Positions 8,861 through 16,381 of a stretch of DNA of 64,000 nucleotides are shown here, in pieces (position 1 is the stretch's first letter; each line of letters starts with the position of its first letter). The stretch is from Zeaxanthinibacter enoshimensis (GTDB taxonomy: Bacteria; Bacteroidota; Bacteroidia; Flavobacteriales; Flavobacteriaceae). A model generated the notes under the pieces. The model was given only the letters and a program-made list of their open reading frames with translations, was not told where the DNA came from and ran no database searches. The DNA lies in NCBI RefSeq assembly GCF_004362865.1, contig NZ_SNYI01000002.1, positions 372,001-436,000 of the forward strand, written 5' to 3'. The position numbers were made by a program, and so were the translations under genes.

Positions 8861-9352
8861 ATGAAAACACTAGAAGATTTATTTGAACACCAGTTAAAAG
8901 ACTTATATAGCGCAGAAAACCAGTTGATATCTGCTTTACCTAAAGTAATTGGCCGCGTAAGCGACTCAAAACTTAAAAAAGCAATAGAGGATCACCTGGA
9001 GGAAACCAAGGAACAGAAAAAACGCTTACAGGAGGTATGTGAAGATCTCGATATTTCACCCAGTGGTGAGAAATGTAAAGCGATGGAAGGCCTGATTAAG
9101 GAGGCTGATGAGTTTTTGGAAGAAGCAACCGATTCAGATGTGGTAGATGCCGGTATTATCGCCAATGCCCAGCGCATTGAACATTATGAGATCTCCGGTT
9201 ACGGAACGGCAGTCCGGTATGCCAAAGAACTTGGGCATATAGAAATTGCACGTGTATTACAGACCACCCTGGACGAGGAATATGCTGCGGATAATAAGCT
9301 GGATGACCTGGCGGAAAACAGGCTGAATCAAAAGGCCATGGATCACTCTTAG
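8861..9352 (+). CDS. Ferritin-like YciE/YciF family protein (DUF892)
   Basis: Belongs to the YciE/YciF ferritin-like family of stress-induced four-helix proteins. Typical features are the N-terminus TLEDLFEHQLKDLYSAENQL, then EDHLEETKEQKKRLQEV and the later helix IANAQRIEHYEISGYGTAVRYA; the repeated Glu and His residues on helices are the likely di-iron ligands. The length (163 aa) is usual. The biochemical role of the family is poorly known; in enterobacteria it responds to osmotic and general stress. It lies 142 bases after the copper-storage gene and is followed by a strong terminator at 9374. Its leader ends with a weaker version of the CTTAAA motif seen before its neighbours. Confidence 0.88.
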   Translation: MKTLEDLFEHQLKDLYSAENQLISALPKVIGRVSDSKLKKAIEDHLEETKEQKKRLQEVCEDLDISPSGEKCKAMEGLIKEADEFLEEATDSDVVDAGIIANAQRIEHYEISGYGTAVRYAKELGHIEIARVLQTTLDEEYAADNKLDDLAENRLNQKAMDHS

Positions 9353-9373
9353 GAGTGAAATAAAGGAGAAAAG

Positions 9374-9428
9374 ACCTTAAACCTGTTGTAGGATAGCGTA
9401 CTGTTATCCCGGGTTTAAGGTTTTTTTT
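9374..9428 (+). terminator. Intrinsic terminator after the ferritin-like gene
   Basis: ACCTTAAACC (9374-9383) pairs perfectly with GGTTTAAGGT (9412-9421) and a run of eight T follows. The intervening 28 bases are long for a terminator loop and may fold further. Confidence 0.8.
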
Positions 9429-9545
9429 AGCTATAACGCATTAATACTTAAGACAATGTTAATCTTCTAAATGAGCTAAAAATGCAGAGGTAATGGATTA
9501 CTTTCTGCGTAGATTAAATCCTACTTTAGAATTGATTATCATATG

Positions 9546-9561
9546 TATTATTAACCTTAAA
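9546..9561 (+). promoter_or_regulatory. Leader motif shared with the copper-storage gene
   Basis: TATTATTAACCTTAAA occurs here, 9 bases before the csbD ATG, and identically at 8378-8393, 10 bases before the copper-storage ATG. A shorter relative (AACTTAAA, 8844-8851) precedes the ferritin-like gene. It could be a promoter element for a stress sigma factor or a translation-control site. Confidence 0.45.
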
Positions 9562-9570
9562 TCTACAGCT

Positions 9571-9756
9571 ATGAATGATGAGCAATTAAAAGGGAAATGG
9601 AACCAGCTGAAAGGAAAGCTAAAACAGAAATATGGCAACCTTACAGATGATGACCTTACCTATTCCGAAGGGCGATTCGACGAGATGTTCGGCCGGATCC
9701 AGGAAAAAACCGGGAAAAGGAAGGATGAACTGAAAAGGGAACTTGAAAGCTATTAG
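9571..9756 (+). CDS. CsbD family stress protein
   Basis: A small (61 aa), highly charged cytoplasmic protein of the CsbD family, whose members are among the most abundant general-stress proteins but have no defined activity. The N-terminus NDEQLKGKWNQLKGKLKQKYG and the following LTDDDL...EGRFDEMFGRIQEKTGKRKDE pattern are diagnostic. I chose the ATG at 9571 because the in-frame upstream sequence from 9493 codes for a hydrophobic, non-conserved extension and contains the leader motif. The gene is followed by a strong GC-rich terminator. Expression is likely stress-induced together with the copper-storage and ferritin-like genes, by inference from the shared leader. Confidence 0.88.
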   Translation: MNDEQLKGKWNQLKGKLKQKYGNLTDDDLTYSEGRFDEMFGRIQEKTGKRKDELKRELESY

Positions 9757-9785
9757 AACCCAAATTCCTGAATTCAGTTGATAGG

Positions 9786-9823
9786 GACCGCCCTCCATGT
9801 GAATGGGGGGCGGTCTTTTTTTT
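9786..9823 (+). terminator. Intrinsic terminator after csbD
   Basis: GACCGCCC (9786-9793) pairs with GGGCGGTC (9808-9815), followed by nine T (9815-9823). Confidence 0.88.
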
Positions 9824-9865
9824 GCGGTGCGGAGGACCAATATACAGGAGATGGAGTCTATAATA

Positions 9866-12526
9866 TTAGTTATATTGCTCTTCTTCTTCCTGCTTCCTTC
9901 CTTTTAACGGGGCACCATTGGTCGATGTGGTAAACGGAAGGTAAATTTGGAAACTGGAGCCTTCTCCCTCTTTTCCAAACGCCTGTATGTATCCCCTGTG
10001 ATTCTCAACGATCTTCTTACAAATGGCCAGCCCGATACCTGTTCCTTTATATTCCGGCTGGTAGTGCAGTCGCTGGAAAATTTCAAAGATTCGGTCTGCA
10101 TTCTCCTGTTTAAACCCTATCCCGTTATCCTCTACTGTAATCAGGTAATATTTACGTGCAAGTTTCGTGAAGGCGGCATTAATGGACTCTCGCCTTACAA
10201 GTTCTGATCGTACAACCACCTGCGGTTTCCTATCCGGAGAACGGTATTTGATAGCATTGGAGATCAGGTTATTGAATAATTGCTCCATCTGGAAAGGTAC
10301 CGCCTGTACGGAAGGAAGAGAGTCGTCGACTTCCAGTTGCATGCCCGACTCTTTGATCTGTACACTCAGGTTATCCTGGATATTCTCCATCACCTTATTC
10401 AGATCAACCTCTTCAATTTTTTCAATTGCACTGTCTATCCTGGAGTACGTAAGCAGGTTCTTTATAAGGGTTTGCATCCTATCTGCTGCCTGGGTGATCT
10501 TCTCAAAATAGTTCTGGCTTCTCTTGGACACACCGTCCAGGTCGTTGATCCGGGAGATGAACATCTGGATCTTCCGTAGGGGTTCCTGCAGGTCATGGCT
10601 GGCCACCCTGTTGAATGATTCCAGTTCAGCATTACTTCTCTTCAGTTCCCGGTTACGGTTTATGAGGTTCCTCTCTGATTTAATTTGTTTGGTAACATCC
10701 TGGGCGACCCCGATCATTACCGGGTCTTTTTTGGAATGCATGAACTGGCCAAAAATCTTGAGATATTTAATATTTCCCTGGTTCGTCACTACCCGGAAAG
10801 TGTGTTCAAGGGATTGTAAAGAGCTGATGGCTTTTTCTGCCTTAGCTTTAAAGATCGCTTTATCTTCCGAATGGACGATATTCATAAAACTATCTATCGT
10901 AGGGTCTACCGAACCCACTTCCCGGTCAAGTAGATGATAAAAGTTATCCGATATTCTCAGGGTATCCTGGGACACATCCCAGATATAACTTCCAATTTTT
11001 GCCATTCCTTCAGCATTGGAAAGGATGGAATTCTGGATCTGCAGTTCCTCATTGAGGTGGAGGAGATGTTTTTCGGCCTCCTTTATATGGGTAATGTTAC
11101 TGGCAGTTGCTGTCAGCCTGTTATTGATTGGTTGCAAGGTTGTTCGAAACCACAGGTCTTTGTTTTGATAAACATATTTACGTTCTATTACCTCCTTCTG
11201 CTGCGTATTTATACAATTGAGCATTACTTCAAATGATCCACTCTCAATAGTCATGGGATAGACTTCAGAAACCAATTTACCAATAACCTCCTGGGCTGTA
11301 AAATCGATATAGTTAGAGATGTTTTCTGTGACGTATAATATCCTGAAGTCGATAACCTTCCCCTGCTCGTCGTAGACCGCTTCATAGTGATTGATGGTGT
11401 TGTCTGTACTTTCCAGGATAACTTTCAGCAACTTCCGGGTATCGTCCAGGTCCTTATTCCTTTCTTTCAGTTCCTGGTTTAGCCGGATAAGTTTTTCTTC
11501 CGAATTTTTTTCTTCCGTACTGTTCCTTGCAATGATCAATAACCCGTTGGATAGGGGACGAACCACACTGGCAAACCACATTTTTTTACCGTTAGCGGCT
11601 ATTTGCCGGTCAAATGCAATTCTCTTCTGTTCTTTAAAACTATTGATCAGTTCATCCAATTCGCCATTGAGCAGTAAAAAAGGAAATATTTTAGAAACTT
11701 CTTTCCCTATCATACTTTCAGGAGCCATCCCCATGTGTGTCTTGTTACTGTCGTTGGCAAAGACCACACGGAAATCATGAATCCGGCCATCCCTGTCATA
11801 GATAGGCTCATAATAATTTATGATGTTATCGGTATTCTTTAAAATGCTTTGCAGGAATGTTTCTGCCCGGATAATACTTTTTCGGTCTTCATCGATGATC
11901 TTAAAGAAAATAATAAAGACGATCAGGGAAAAAATTGCCAGTAAGAGCGAGGTGAGATGGGTGATAAAACTTTGGGATTGATAAGCAGAAAGACGCTCCT
12001 GTAAAAGAGATTCTTTTTTTAAAACCAACTTGATTTTAAGTTGTCGAAGTTTATGAAGGAGGCTGTCTGCTGTCCTGACCTCTTGCAAAATTTCCCTGTC
12101 CTGGGAATTGAATGCAGGCAACTGGCTGTTGATCTTGGTCAGGGAAGCATGTAATTTATCTTTTATAACTGTCACAGAGTCCAGAGTTCTTTGATTTTCC
12201 GGTACTGTTTCTGTCAACTGGTATAGCTTCTTCAGGGAAGATTCACTCTGTTGCCTGTAGTCCTCATAAGATAATTGGAATGATGAGTCTCTGACGATCA
12301 CGGAACGGAATTGTGCGGATTCCATGATGTTATACATTGAGAAGAGATTATTGATCTCTTTATCTACCTGGAATGAGAGGGAGACCAAATCTGCCGATCG
12401 TTGTAAATTCTTGATCTGCCGAAAAGTTATGCCTGCTATAAGTAACAAGAGCACTACGGCAATTGCGACGCCTAACCGGAATGGTGCGCGCCTGGTTCTT
12501 GTATTTTCAGAATTACTGAGGTTCAT
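9866..12526 (-). CDS. Membrane-bound PAS sensor histidine kinase
   Basis: A sensor kinase with two membrane segments (about residues 19-39 and 190-213) enclosing a roughly 150-residue periplasmic helical domain like CHASE3-type sensors. Cytoplasmic PAS domains follow: two similar units starting near 225 and 355, each containing 'INYYE' or 'INHYE', and a third near 510-620. The HisKA dimerisation domain has the phosphorylation site His644 in ASHDLQEPLRK, the phytochrome-like H-box common in Bacteroidota. The ATPase domain shows N box NLISNAIKYRS, G1 EDNGIGF and G2 GTGIGLAI. There is no receiver domain and no response-regulator gene nearby, so it is an orphan kinase. The signal is unknown. Confidence 0.9.
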   Translation of the reverse strand: MNLSNSENTRTRRAPFRLGVAIAVVLLLLIAGITFRQIKNLQRSADLVSLSFQVDKEINNLFSMYNIMESAQFRSVIVRDSSFQLSYEDYRQQSESSLKKLYQLTETVPENQRTLDSVTVIKDKLHASLTKINSQLPAFNSQDREILQEVRTADSLLHKLRQLKIKLVLKKESLLQERLSAYQSQSFITHLTSLLLAIFSLIVFIIFFKIIDEDRKSIIRAETFLQSILKNTDNIINYYEPIYDRDGRIHDFRVVFANDSNKTHMGMAPESMIGKEVSKIFPFLLLNGELDELINSFKEQKRIAFDRQIAANGKKMWFASVVRPLSNGLLIIARNSTEEKNSEEKLIRLNQELKERNKDLDDTRKLLKVILESTDNTINHYEAVYDEQGKVIDFRILYVTENISNYIDFTAQEVIGKLVSEVYPMTIESGSFEVMLNCINTQQKEVIERKYVYQNKDLWFRTTLQPINNRLTATASNITHIKEAEKHLLHLNEELQIQNSILSNAEGMAKIGSYIWDVSQDTLRISDNFYHLLDREVGSVDPTIDSFMNIVHSEDKAIFKAKAEKAISSLQSLEHTFRVVTNQGNIKYLKIFGQFMHSKKDPVMIGVAQDVTKQIKSERNLINRNRELKRSNAELESFNRVASHDLQEPLRKIQMFISRINDLDGVSKRSQNYFEKITQAADRMQTLIKNLLTYSRIDSAIEKIEEVDLNKVMENIQDNLSVQIKESGMQLEVDDSLPSVQAVPFQMEQLFNNLISNAIKYRSPDRKPQVVVRSELVRRESINAAFTKLARKYYLITVEDNGIGFKQENADRIFEIFQRLHYQPEYKGTGIGLAICKKIVENHRGYIQAFGKEGEGSSFQIYLPFTTSTNGAPLKGRKQEEEEQYN

Positions 12527-13125
12527 CTGTTTTTATAGGTAGACCATATTAGCACAGTTTTGATTTTCCGGCATAAAGTGGTGGTATACATCTAAATTTG
12601 CTAAGTTGGATTTTAATTTTTCAAGCTATTCTTCATTGCGGATAGGATTTCAATAATTAAACCCTTGGCATATTACTTGAGCTATTCCTGTGAAACCACA
12701 GATCCTCCTGTTTATTATGTAGAAATATACTATTTTTTGTCAGTTTAATCTTACGTTAGCCGCATATTGATAATTAATGTACTCCAGTGTCCTGATTAAC
12801 AAATTCCATCATCGGTTATATTCATCTTATTCATTACTTCCCTGTGCCAGCACCCATTGATCAGGCTTTTAAAATGCTTATCTGCTGAAGATTATTTTGA
12901 CTATCCGGCTTTAACGCTACTATAATAGGAACAATCCCCGGTATTGATTAGCCCAATTCGATCAATTGTTAATTCTTTACTGAAGGCGAAAAAAGCCTTT
13001 AAAGGAATGGCCAACATTATTCTTCTGTTCAATTGAGCACTGCTTGGAAACAGGAAGCTTATATATTTAATATGAAAAATACCGGCCTTTCCCTACCCGG
13101 GATACTGGAATAAATATTATGTTTT
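12527..13125. other. AT-rich intergenic region between the kinase and mgtC-like genes
   Basis: About 600 bases with no credible reading frame or RNA gene. Both neighbours point away from it, so it should hold two promoters. The only element I can name is TATATTTA at 13062-13069, one base off the TAnnTTTG -7 consensus, 56 bases before the MgtC start. Confidence 0.4.
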
Positions 13126-13584
13126 ATGAACGAATTAATTAATGCGGAGAACGGACTGGATCTTTTAGATTTTGGTTTACGAATTGCTGCAGCCATGGCG
13201 GCGGGAATAATCATGGGAGTAGAACGAGAGTTCAAAGGGAAGAGTGCAGGTTTAAAGACCCAGACCCTGGTAGCCATTGGGGCTGCGGTATTTGTATTTA
13301 TCTCGCTTGTATTTGCAGACGCACCTAATGTAGACATTACGAGGGTACTGAGCCAGGTCATCATCGGGATAGGCTTTCTGGGAGGCGGAGTCATTCTTCA
13401 GAAGGGAGACAGGGTAGAAGGACTGACCACTGCGGCAACAGTTTGGTGTAGTGCGGCAGCAGGCTGTCTTTCCGCAGTTGGCATGTTCGCCGAGCTGGCG
13501 TTACTAACTGTAGTTGTTCTGGTTATCAATGTCATTTTCGATATTGTAGATCGGCGGATCGAAGAGAAGACCGATGAAGATTAG
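13126..13584 (+). CDS. MgtC/SapB family membrane protein
   Basis: An integral membrane protein with about four hydrophobic segments. The MgtC signature is clear: LRIAAAMAAGIIMGVEREFKGKSAGLKTQTLVAIGAA, followed by QVIIGIGFLGGGVILQ and GLTTAATVWCSAAAGCLSAVG. Family members help cells survive low magnesium or other stress and in some cases modulate the F1Fo ATPase; which applies here is unknown. At 152 aa it corresponds to the short form that has only the membrane domain, without the C-terminal ACT-like domain of Salmonella MgtC. It lies just upstream of the array of three small RNAs. Confidence 0.88.
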   Translation: MNELINAENGLDLLDFGLRIAAAMAAGIIMGVEREFKGKSAGLKTQTLVAIGAAVFVFISLVFADAPNVDITRVLSQVIIGIGFLGGGVILQKGDRVEGLTTAATVWCSAAAGCLSAVGMFAELALLTVVVLVINVIFDIVDRRIEEKTDED

Positions 13585-13690
13585 AAGAAAAGTGGACGAA
13601 AAATAATAAGTTAGTTATATCGTAACCTATCCTTATGTCATATGATCAATTTATTGTTTTTTAAAACACTTCCGGAGGGCTGAATAAGCA

Positions 13691-13698
13691 TACATTTG
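13691..13698 (+). promoter_or_regulatory. -7 promoter element of small RNA copy 1
   Basis: TACATTTG matches the Bacteroidota TAnnTTTG element exactly and lies five bases before the conserved start of the RNA unit. No clear -33 TTTG is visible. Confidence 0.65.
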
Positions 13699-13702
13699 TG
13701 GT

Positions 13703-13783
13703 ATCATAAGTAAGTAAAACAGTTCAGACTTTGAATTGTTAGTATATAAAAAAGAGAGCGTGGGGACGCTCTCTTTTTCTTTT
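13703..13783 (+). ncRNA. Small structured RNA, copy 1 of 3
   Basis: Unit of about 81 bases: conserved leader ATCATAAGTAAGTAAA; stem 1 AACAGTTC (13718-13725) with GAATTGTT (13733-13740), eight pairs including one G-U, around a 7-base loop; linker AGTATATAAAAA; then a terminator with stem AAGAGAGCGT / ACGCTCTCTT (13752-13775) on a GGGG loop, and a T-rich tail. It has its own -7 element and no usable reading frame. The same architecture recurs at 13923 and 14098. The RNA ends are estimates. It may belong to a flavobacterial RNA family already in Rfam (for example the one named Flavo-1), which I cannot check. Confidence 0.7.
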
Positions 13784-13910
13784 CAGGGTGGCTGTATAGT
13801 ATTTTAGAATCCGCCCAATCGGAAATTGAAATATTTTGAATACTGTACCTTCCCTTTTCATCTCGTCAATTTTCTATTTTATTACACACATCGGCCGGCA
13901 TTAACAGCCC

Positions 13911-13918
13911 TATATTTG
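13911..13918 (+). promoter_or_regulatory. -7 promoter element of small RNA copy 2
   Basis: TATATTTG, a perfect TAnnTTTG, at the same distance from the conserved RNA start as in copy 1 (exactly 220 bases downstream of the copy 1 element). Confidence 0.7.
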
Positions 13919-13922
13919 TGCC

Positions 13923-14003
13923 ATCATAAGTAAGTAAAACAATTCAATTCTGGATTGTTAGTATATAAAAAAGAGAGCGTGGGGACGCTCTCTTTTTCTT
14001 TTT
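13923..14003 (+). ncRNA. Small structured RNA, copy 2 of 3
   Basis: Same layout and length as copy 1. The leader ATCATAAGTAAGTAAA, the linker AGTATATAAAAAAG and the terminator hairpin are identical to copy 1, whereas stem 1 has changed with pairing kept: AACAATTC (13938-13945) with GGATTGTT (13952-13959) around a 6-base loop. An A-U pair stands where copy 1 has G-U, and a U-G pair where copy 1 has U-A. The sequence between the two units is unrelated, so selection appears to act on the RNA unit rather than on the whole segment. Confidence 0.72.
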
Positions 14004-14097
14004 GGGATAATTACCCATTTATTGTGTAATTATTTTATTGTGTTATTTTTTTTCTCTAAAAGAGCACATCTTCGGATTATTTGTCATATTTTTACTA

Positions 14098-14188
14098 CTC
14101 ATAAGTAAGTGAAAAACAAACCGGGTTCATGCCCGAGTTTGTAAGTACATAAAAAAAGAGAGCGTGGGGACGCTCTCTTTTTCTTTTT
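14098..14188 (+). ncRNA. Small structured RNA, copy 3 of 3 (diverged, longer stem 1)
   Basis: Leader CTCATAAGTAAGTGAAA matches the other copies. Stem 1 is replaced by a longer helix: ACAAAC-CGGG (14116-14125) with CCCG-A-GTTTGT (14132-14142), ten pairs with one bulged A, around loop TTCATG. The linker is AAGTACATAAAAA and the terminator (14153-14182) keeps the same stem and GGGG loop. The -7 element is weaker (TATTTTTA, 14087-14094). Because the hairpin is flanked by A and T runs on both sides, it can also end tesB transcription arriving on the minus strand. Confidence 0.68.
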
Positions 14189-14202
14189 AGCAGGATCTGC
14201 TC

Positions 14203-15066
14203 TTAGGCTGTTCCAATACGCATGAGTCCTTCCTGGGCCACCGACGCAACAAGTTCACCTTCTTTTGTAAAAATGCTACCGCGTGCAAACCCTCTCGCAT
14301 TAGATGCGCTGGGACTATCCATGGAGTACAGCAGCCATTCATCTATTTTAAAATCCCTGTGAAACCAGATAGAATGATCCAGGCTGGCAAAGAACGATCT
14401 TTTATTTCTGAGCTCTTCCCGATGAGGTAGGGAAGCCGTGAATAATAAATTATAGTCCGAGACGTAAGCCAGGATCTGTTGTTGCATTGGCAGATCAAGG
14501 TCAATCTTCTCTTTAGTGCACATCCACAGATTACTATACGGATCACTGTTGCTCATCAGTTTAGTAGTCAGTTTTTCCACGGACCTGAACTCGAATATTT
14601 CGGGCAAGGTAAGCTTCAGTCTTTTATAATATTCAGGATTAGATTCACGTACATCTTCCAACTGCTCGGTATTCGAGGCCAGCATGGAAGGTAATAATAC
14701 ATTTGGCATTGTGATCTGGTGGTCTGCCCCTGCTTCCCTGACCTGGAAAGAAGCGGCCATGTTGAATATCGCTTTTCCCTTTTGTTTAGCCACCACTCGC
14801 CTCGTAGTAAAACTACCCCCGTTGCGAATGGTATCTACCTCGTAAACAATGGGGATATCCAGATCACCTCCGAGGATAAAATAGGCATGCAGGGAATGGG
14901 CATAACGATCTGGAGGAACTGTCTGGTAAGCAGCATGCAGTGCCTGCGCAAGCACCTGCCCTCCGAATACCCTTCCCCAGGGGGCCTGGTAATTTTCACC
15001 TTTAAAGACGAATTCGTCCAATCGCTCCAGGGTCAGTAACGAGATTAAGGAATCAATGGTTTGCAT
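14203..15066 (-). CDS. tesB: Acyl-CoA thioesterase II
   Basis: Hydrolyses acyl-CoA to free fatty acid and CoA; double hot-dog fold. Family segments visible are ENYQAPWGRVFGGQVLAQAL near the N-terminus, HSLHAYFILGGD, the RNGGSFTTRRVVAKQKGKAIF block of the first hot-dog, and the second domain ending in DHSIWFHRDFKIDEWLLY, SARGFARGSIF-like NARGFARGSIFTKEGELVAS. The length (287 aa) equals E. coli TesB. It stands alone, converging on the small RNA array, and its stop lies 15 bases beyond the terminator of RNA copy 3, which it likely shares. Confidence 0.92.
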   Translation of the reverse strand: MQTIDSLISLLTLERLDEFVFKGENYQAPWGRVFGGQVLAQALHAAYQTVPPDRYAHSLHAYFILGGDLDIPIVYEVDTIRNGGSFTTRRVVAKQKGKAIFNMAASFQVREAGADHQITMPNVLLPSMLASNTEQLEDVRESNPEYYKRLKLTLPEIFEFRSVEKLTTKLMSNSDPYSNLWMCTKEKIDLDLPMQQQILAYVSDYNLLFTASLPHREELRNKRSFFASLDHSIWFHRDFKIDEWLLYSMDSPSASNARGFARGSIFTKEGELVASVAQEGLMRIGTA

Positions 15067-15136
15067 GCCACAATGATAGACAAATTTTTGAAGTCGTTAA
15101 AAACTTGTCTTTTCCCTTTAATGATACGAAGCAAAA

Positions 15137-15565
15137 TCAGTTGATCACTTTTCCTTCTTTGGTTATCATAATGTCCTTATTCTTTCCCTTACGTTTAAAT
15201 TCAATATCGTAGAATAAACCTTTTTCCGGGTGTTCCACTTCTTCAATCTCGGTTATATCCGAACGATCGTATTCGCTTTCGATCTTCTCTTTTACAGGCT
15301 TGGGTAGGTCATCAAAATCTACGGAACGTTCGGTTTCTATCCAATTTCCATCCTTGTCAAAGTCGGCCCGGTAATGTTTCCCGTCTATTTTAAAACTGGA
15401 TTCATAATATCCATTCGCATCGGTTTCCCAGTCAGGATCGTTCTCCCCGGGATATTTTGCCTGGAAAGCCTCCTTTACAGCATCGGGCACCTGCCCTTCA
15501 GCCCGGTTTGCGCAGGCGATCATTAAAAGGGAAATGGTACAGAGTATAGAAATTTGTGTTTTCAT
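15137..15565 (-). CDS. Exported PepSY-like protein
   Basis: A small exported protein with a signal peptide or lipobox-like N-terminus (MKTQISILCTISLLMIACANRA) and two copies of the PepSY-like fold found in Bacteroidota beta-lactamase-inhibitor-like proteins. The first unit has VKEAFQAKYPGENDPDWETD, then the YYESSFKIDGKHYRADFD strand pair; the second has VKEKIESEYDRSDITEIEEVE, then GLFYDIEFKRKGK. If the Cys at LMIAC is lipidated the protein is envelope-anchored. The function is unknown. The start could be the ATG at 15571, two codons upstream. Confidence 0.75.
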   Translation of the reverse strand: MKTQISILCTISLLMIACANRAEGQVPDAVKEAFQAKYPGENDPDWETDANGYYESSFKIDGKHYRADFDKDGNWIETERSVDFDDLPKPVKEKIESEYDRSDITEIEEVEHPEKGLFYDIEFKRKGKNKDIMITKEGKVIN

Positions 15566-15777
15566 ATTCATAATGGGTTAGGTTCATAAAGATGACCTAA
15601 AGGTATACGGCGTTTTAAAATGAGGGGGAGTGTATGCTTCGGATTTTTAACGCATTAAGTTCAATTTAGATGATCTTCATGTCATAGTTTAACAGCAGTG
15701 TTAAGCTGTCAAAAATTTTCGCTATGCGACTATTGTTATTGGCATTGGAAGAGTACTTTAACATAAAATCCAAAATT

Positions 15778-16290
15778 ATGAGTCAAGAGAATCTATATAA
15801 CGAGAAAGCGAGAAAGAAATTAAAAGAGATGGTGGACGATATTGACTTCGCCATGATGGAAACCGGTCTCGGGAAGAGACCCACACATATTATTCCGATG
15901 AGTACCAAGAAGATCGACGAGGATGGTCAATTGTGGTTCCTTAGTAATGATAGTAGTGAGCACAATGCCAATATTCGCGGTGATGGGTATTTACAACTGA
16001 TCTATAGCGATCCTAACGAAATGGAATTCCTGACTATCTACGGAACTGCTGAGATCAGTAAAGATAAGAAGGTACTCGAGGAATTATACGGTAAAGCAGA
16101 CGATACCTGGTTTGATGGGGTAGATGATCCTAATCTGTCTGCCATCCGGGTTCAACCGAAAGAAGCACATTACTGGGATACCCAGTCCGGTAAGTTTATC
16201 ACCCTGTTCAAAATTGGGCTCGGTGCTATATCCGGGAAGAAACAGGATATAGGAAAGGAAGGAGATCTTCACCTGAACAGTGAGGTCTGA
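15778..16290 (+). CDS. Pyridoxamine 5'-phosphate oxidase-like general stress protein
   Basis: Split-barrel flavin-binding protein of the general-stress-protein-26 group of the pyridoxamine phosphate oxidase superfamily, without the residues that would make it a true PdxH. Visible landmarks are DIDFAMMETGLGKRPTHIIPM, the strand QLWFLSNDSSEHNANI, and LIYSDPNEMEFLTIYGTAEI. The protein binds FMN or FAD in characterised relatives; its substrate is not known. I chose the ATG at 15778 (MSQENLY), giving 170 residues; an in-frame ATG at 15724 would add 18 atypical residues. A terminator follows at 16295. Confidence 0.85.
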   Translation: MSQENLYNEKARKKLKEMVDDIDFAMMETGLGKRPTHIIPMSTKKIDEDGQLWFLSNDSSEHNANIRGDGYLQLIYSDPNEMEFLTIYGTAEISKDKKVLEELYGKADDTWFDGVDDPNLSAIRVQPKEAHYWDTQSGKFITLFKIGLGAISGKKQDIGKEGDLHLNSEV

Positions 16291-16294
16291 TATT

Positions 16295-16325
16295 AAAAAT
16301 CCTGCCAGAAGGCAGGATTTTTTAT
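16295..16325 (+). terminator. Terminator between the stress flavoprotein and galK
   Basis: AATCCTGCC and GGCAGGATT pair around an AGAA loop and are flanked by A and T runs, so the hairpin can serve both converging genes. Confidence 0.85.
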
Positions 16326-16381
16326 TCTCGGACGGAATGTCCCTCCGCCGAGGTGCAAGGGTGACCATTTCAGGTTCAGTG

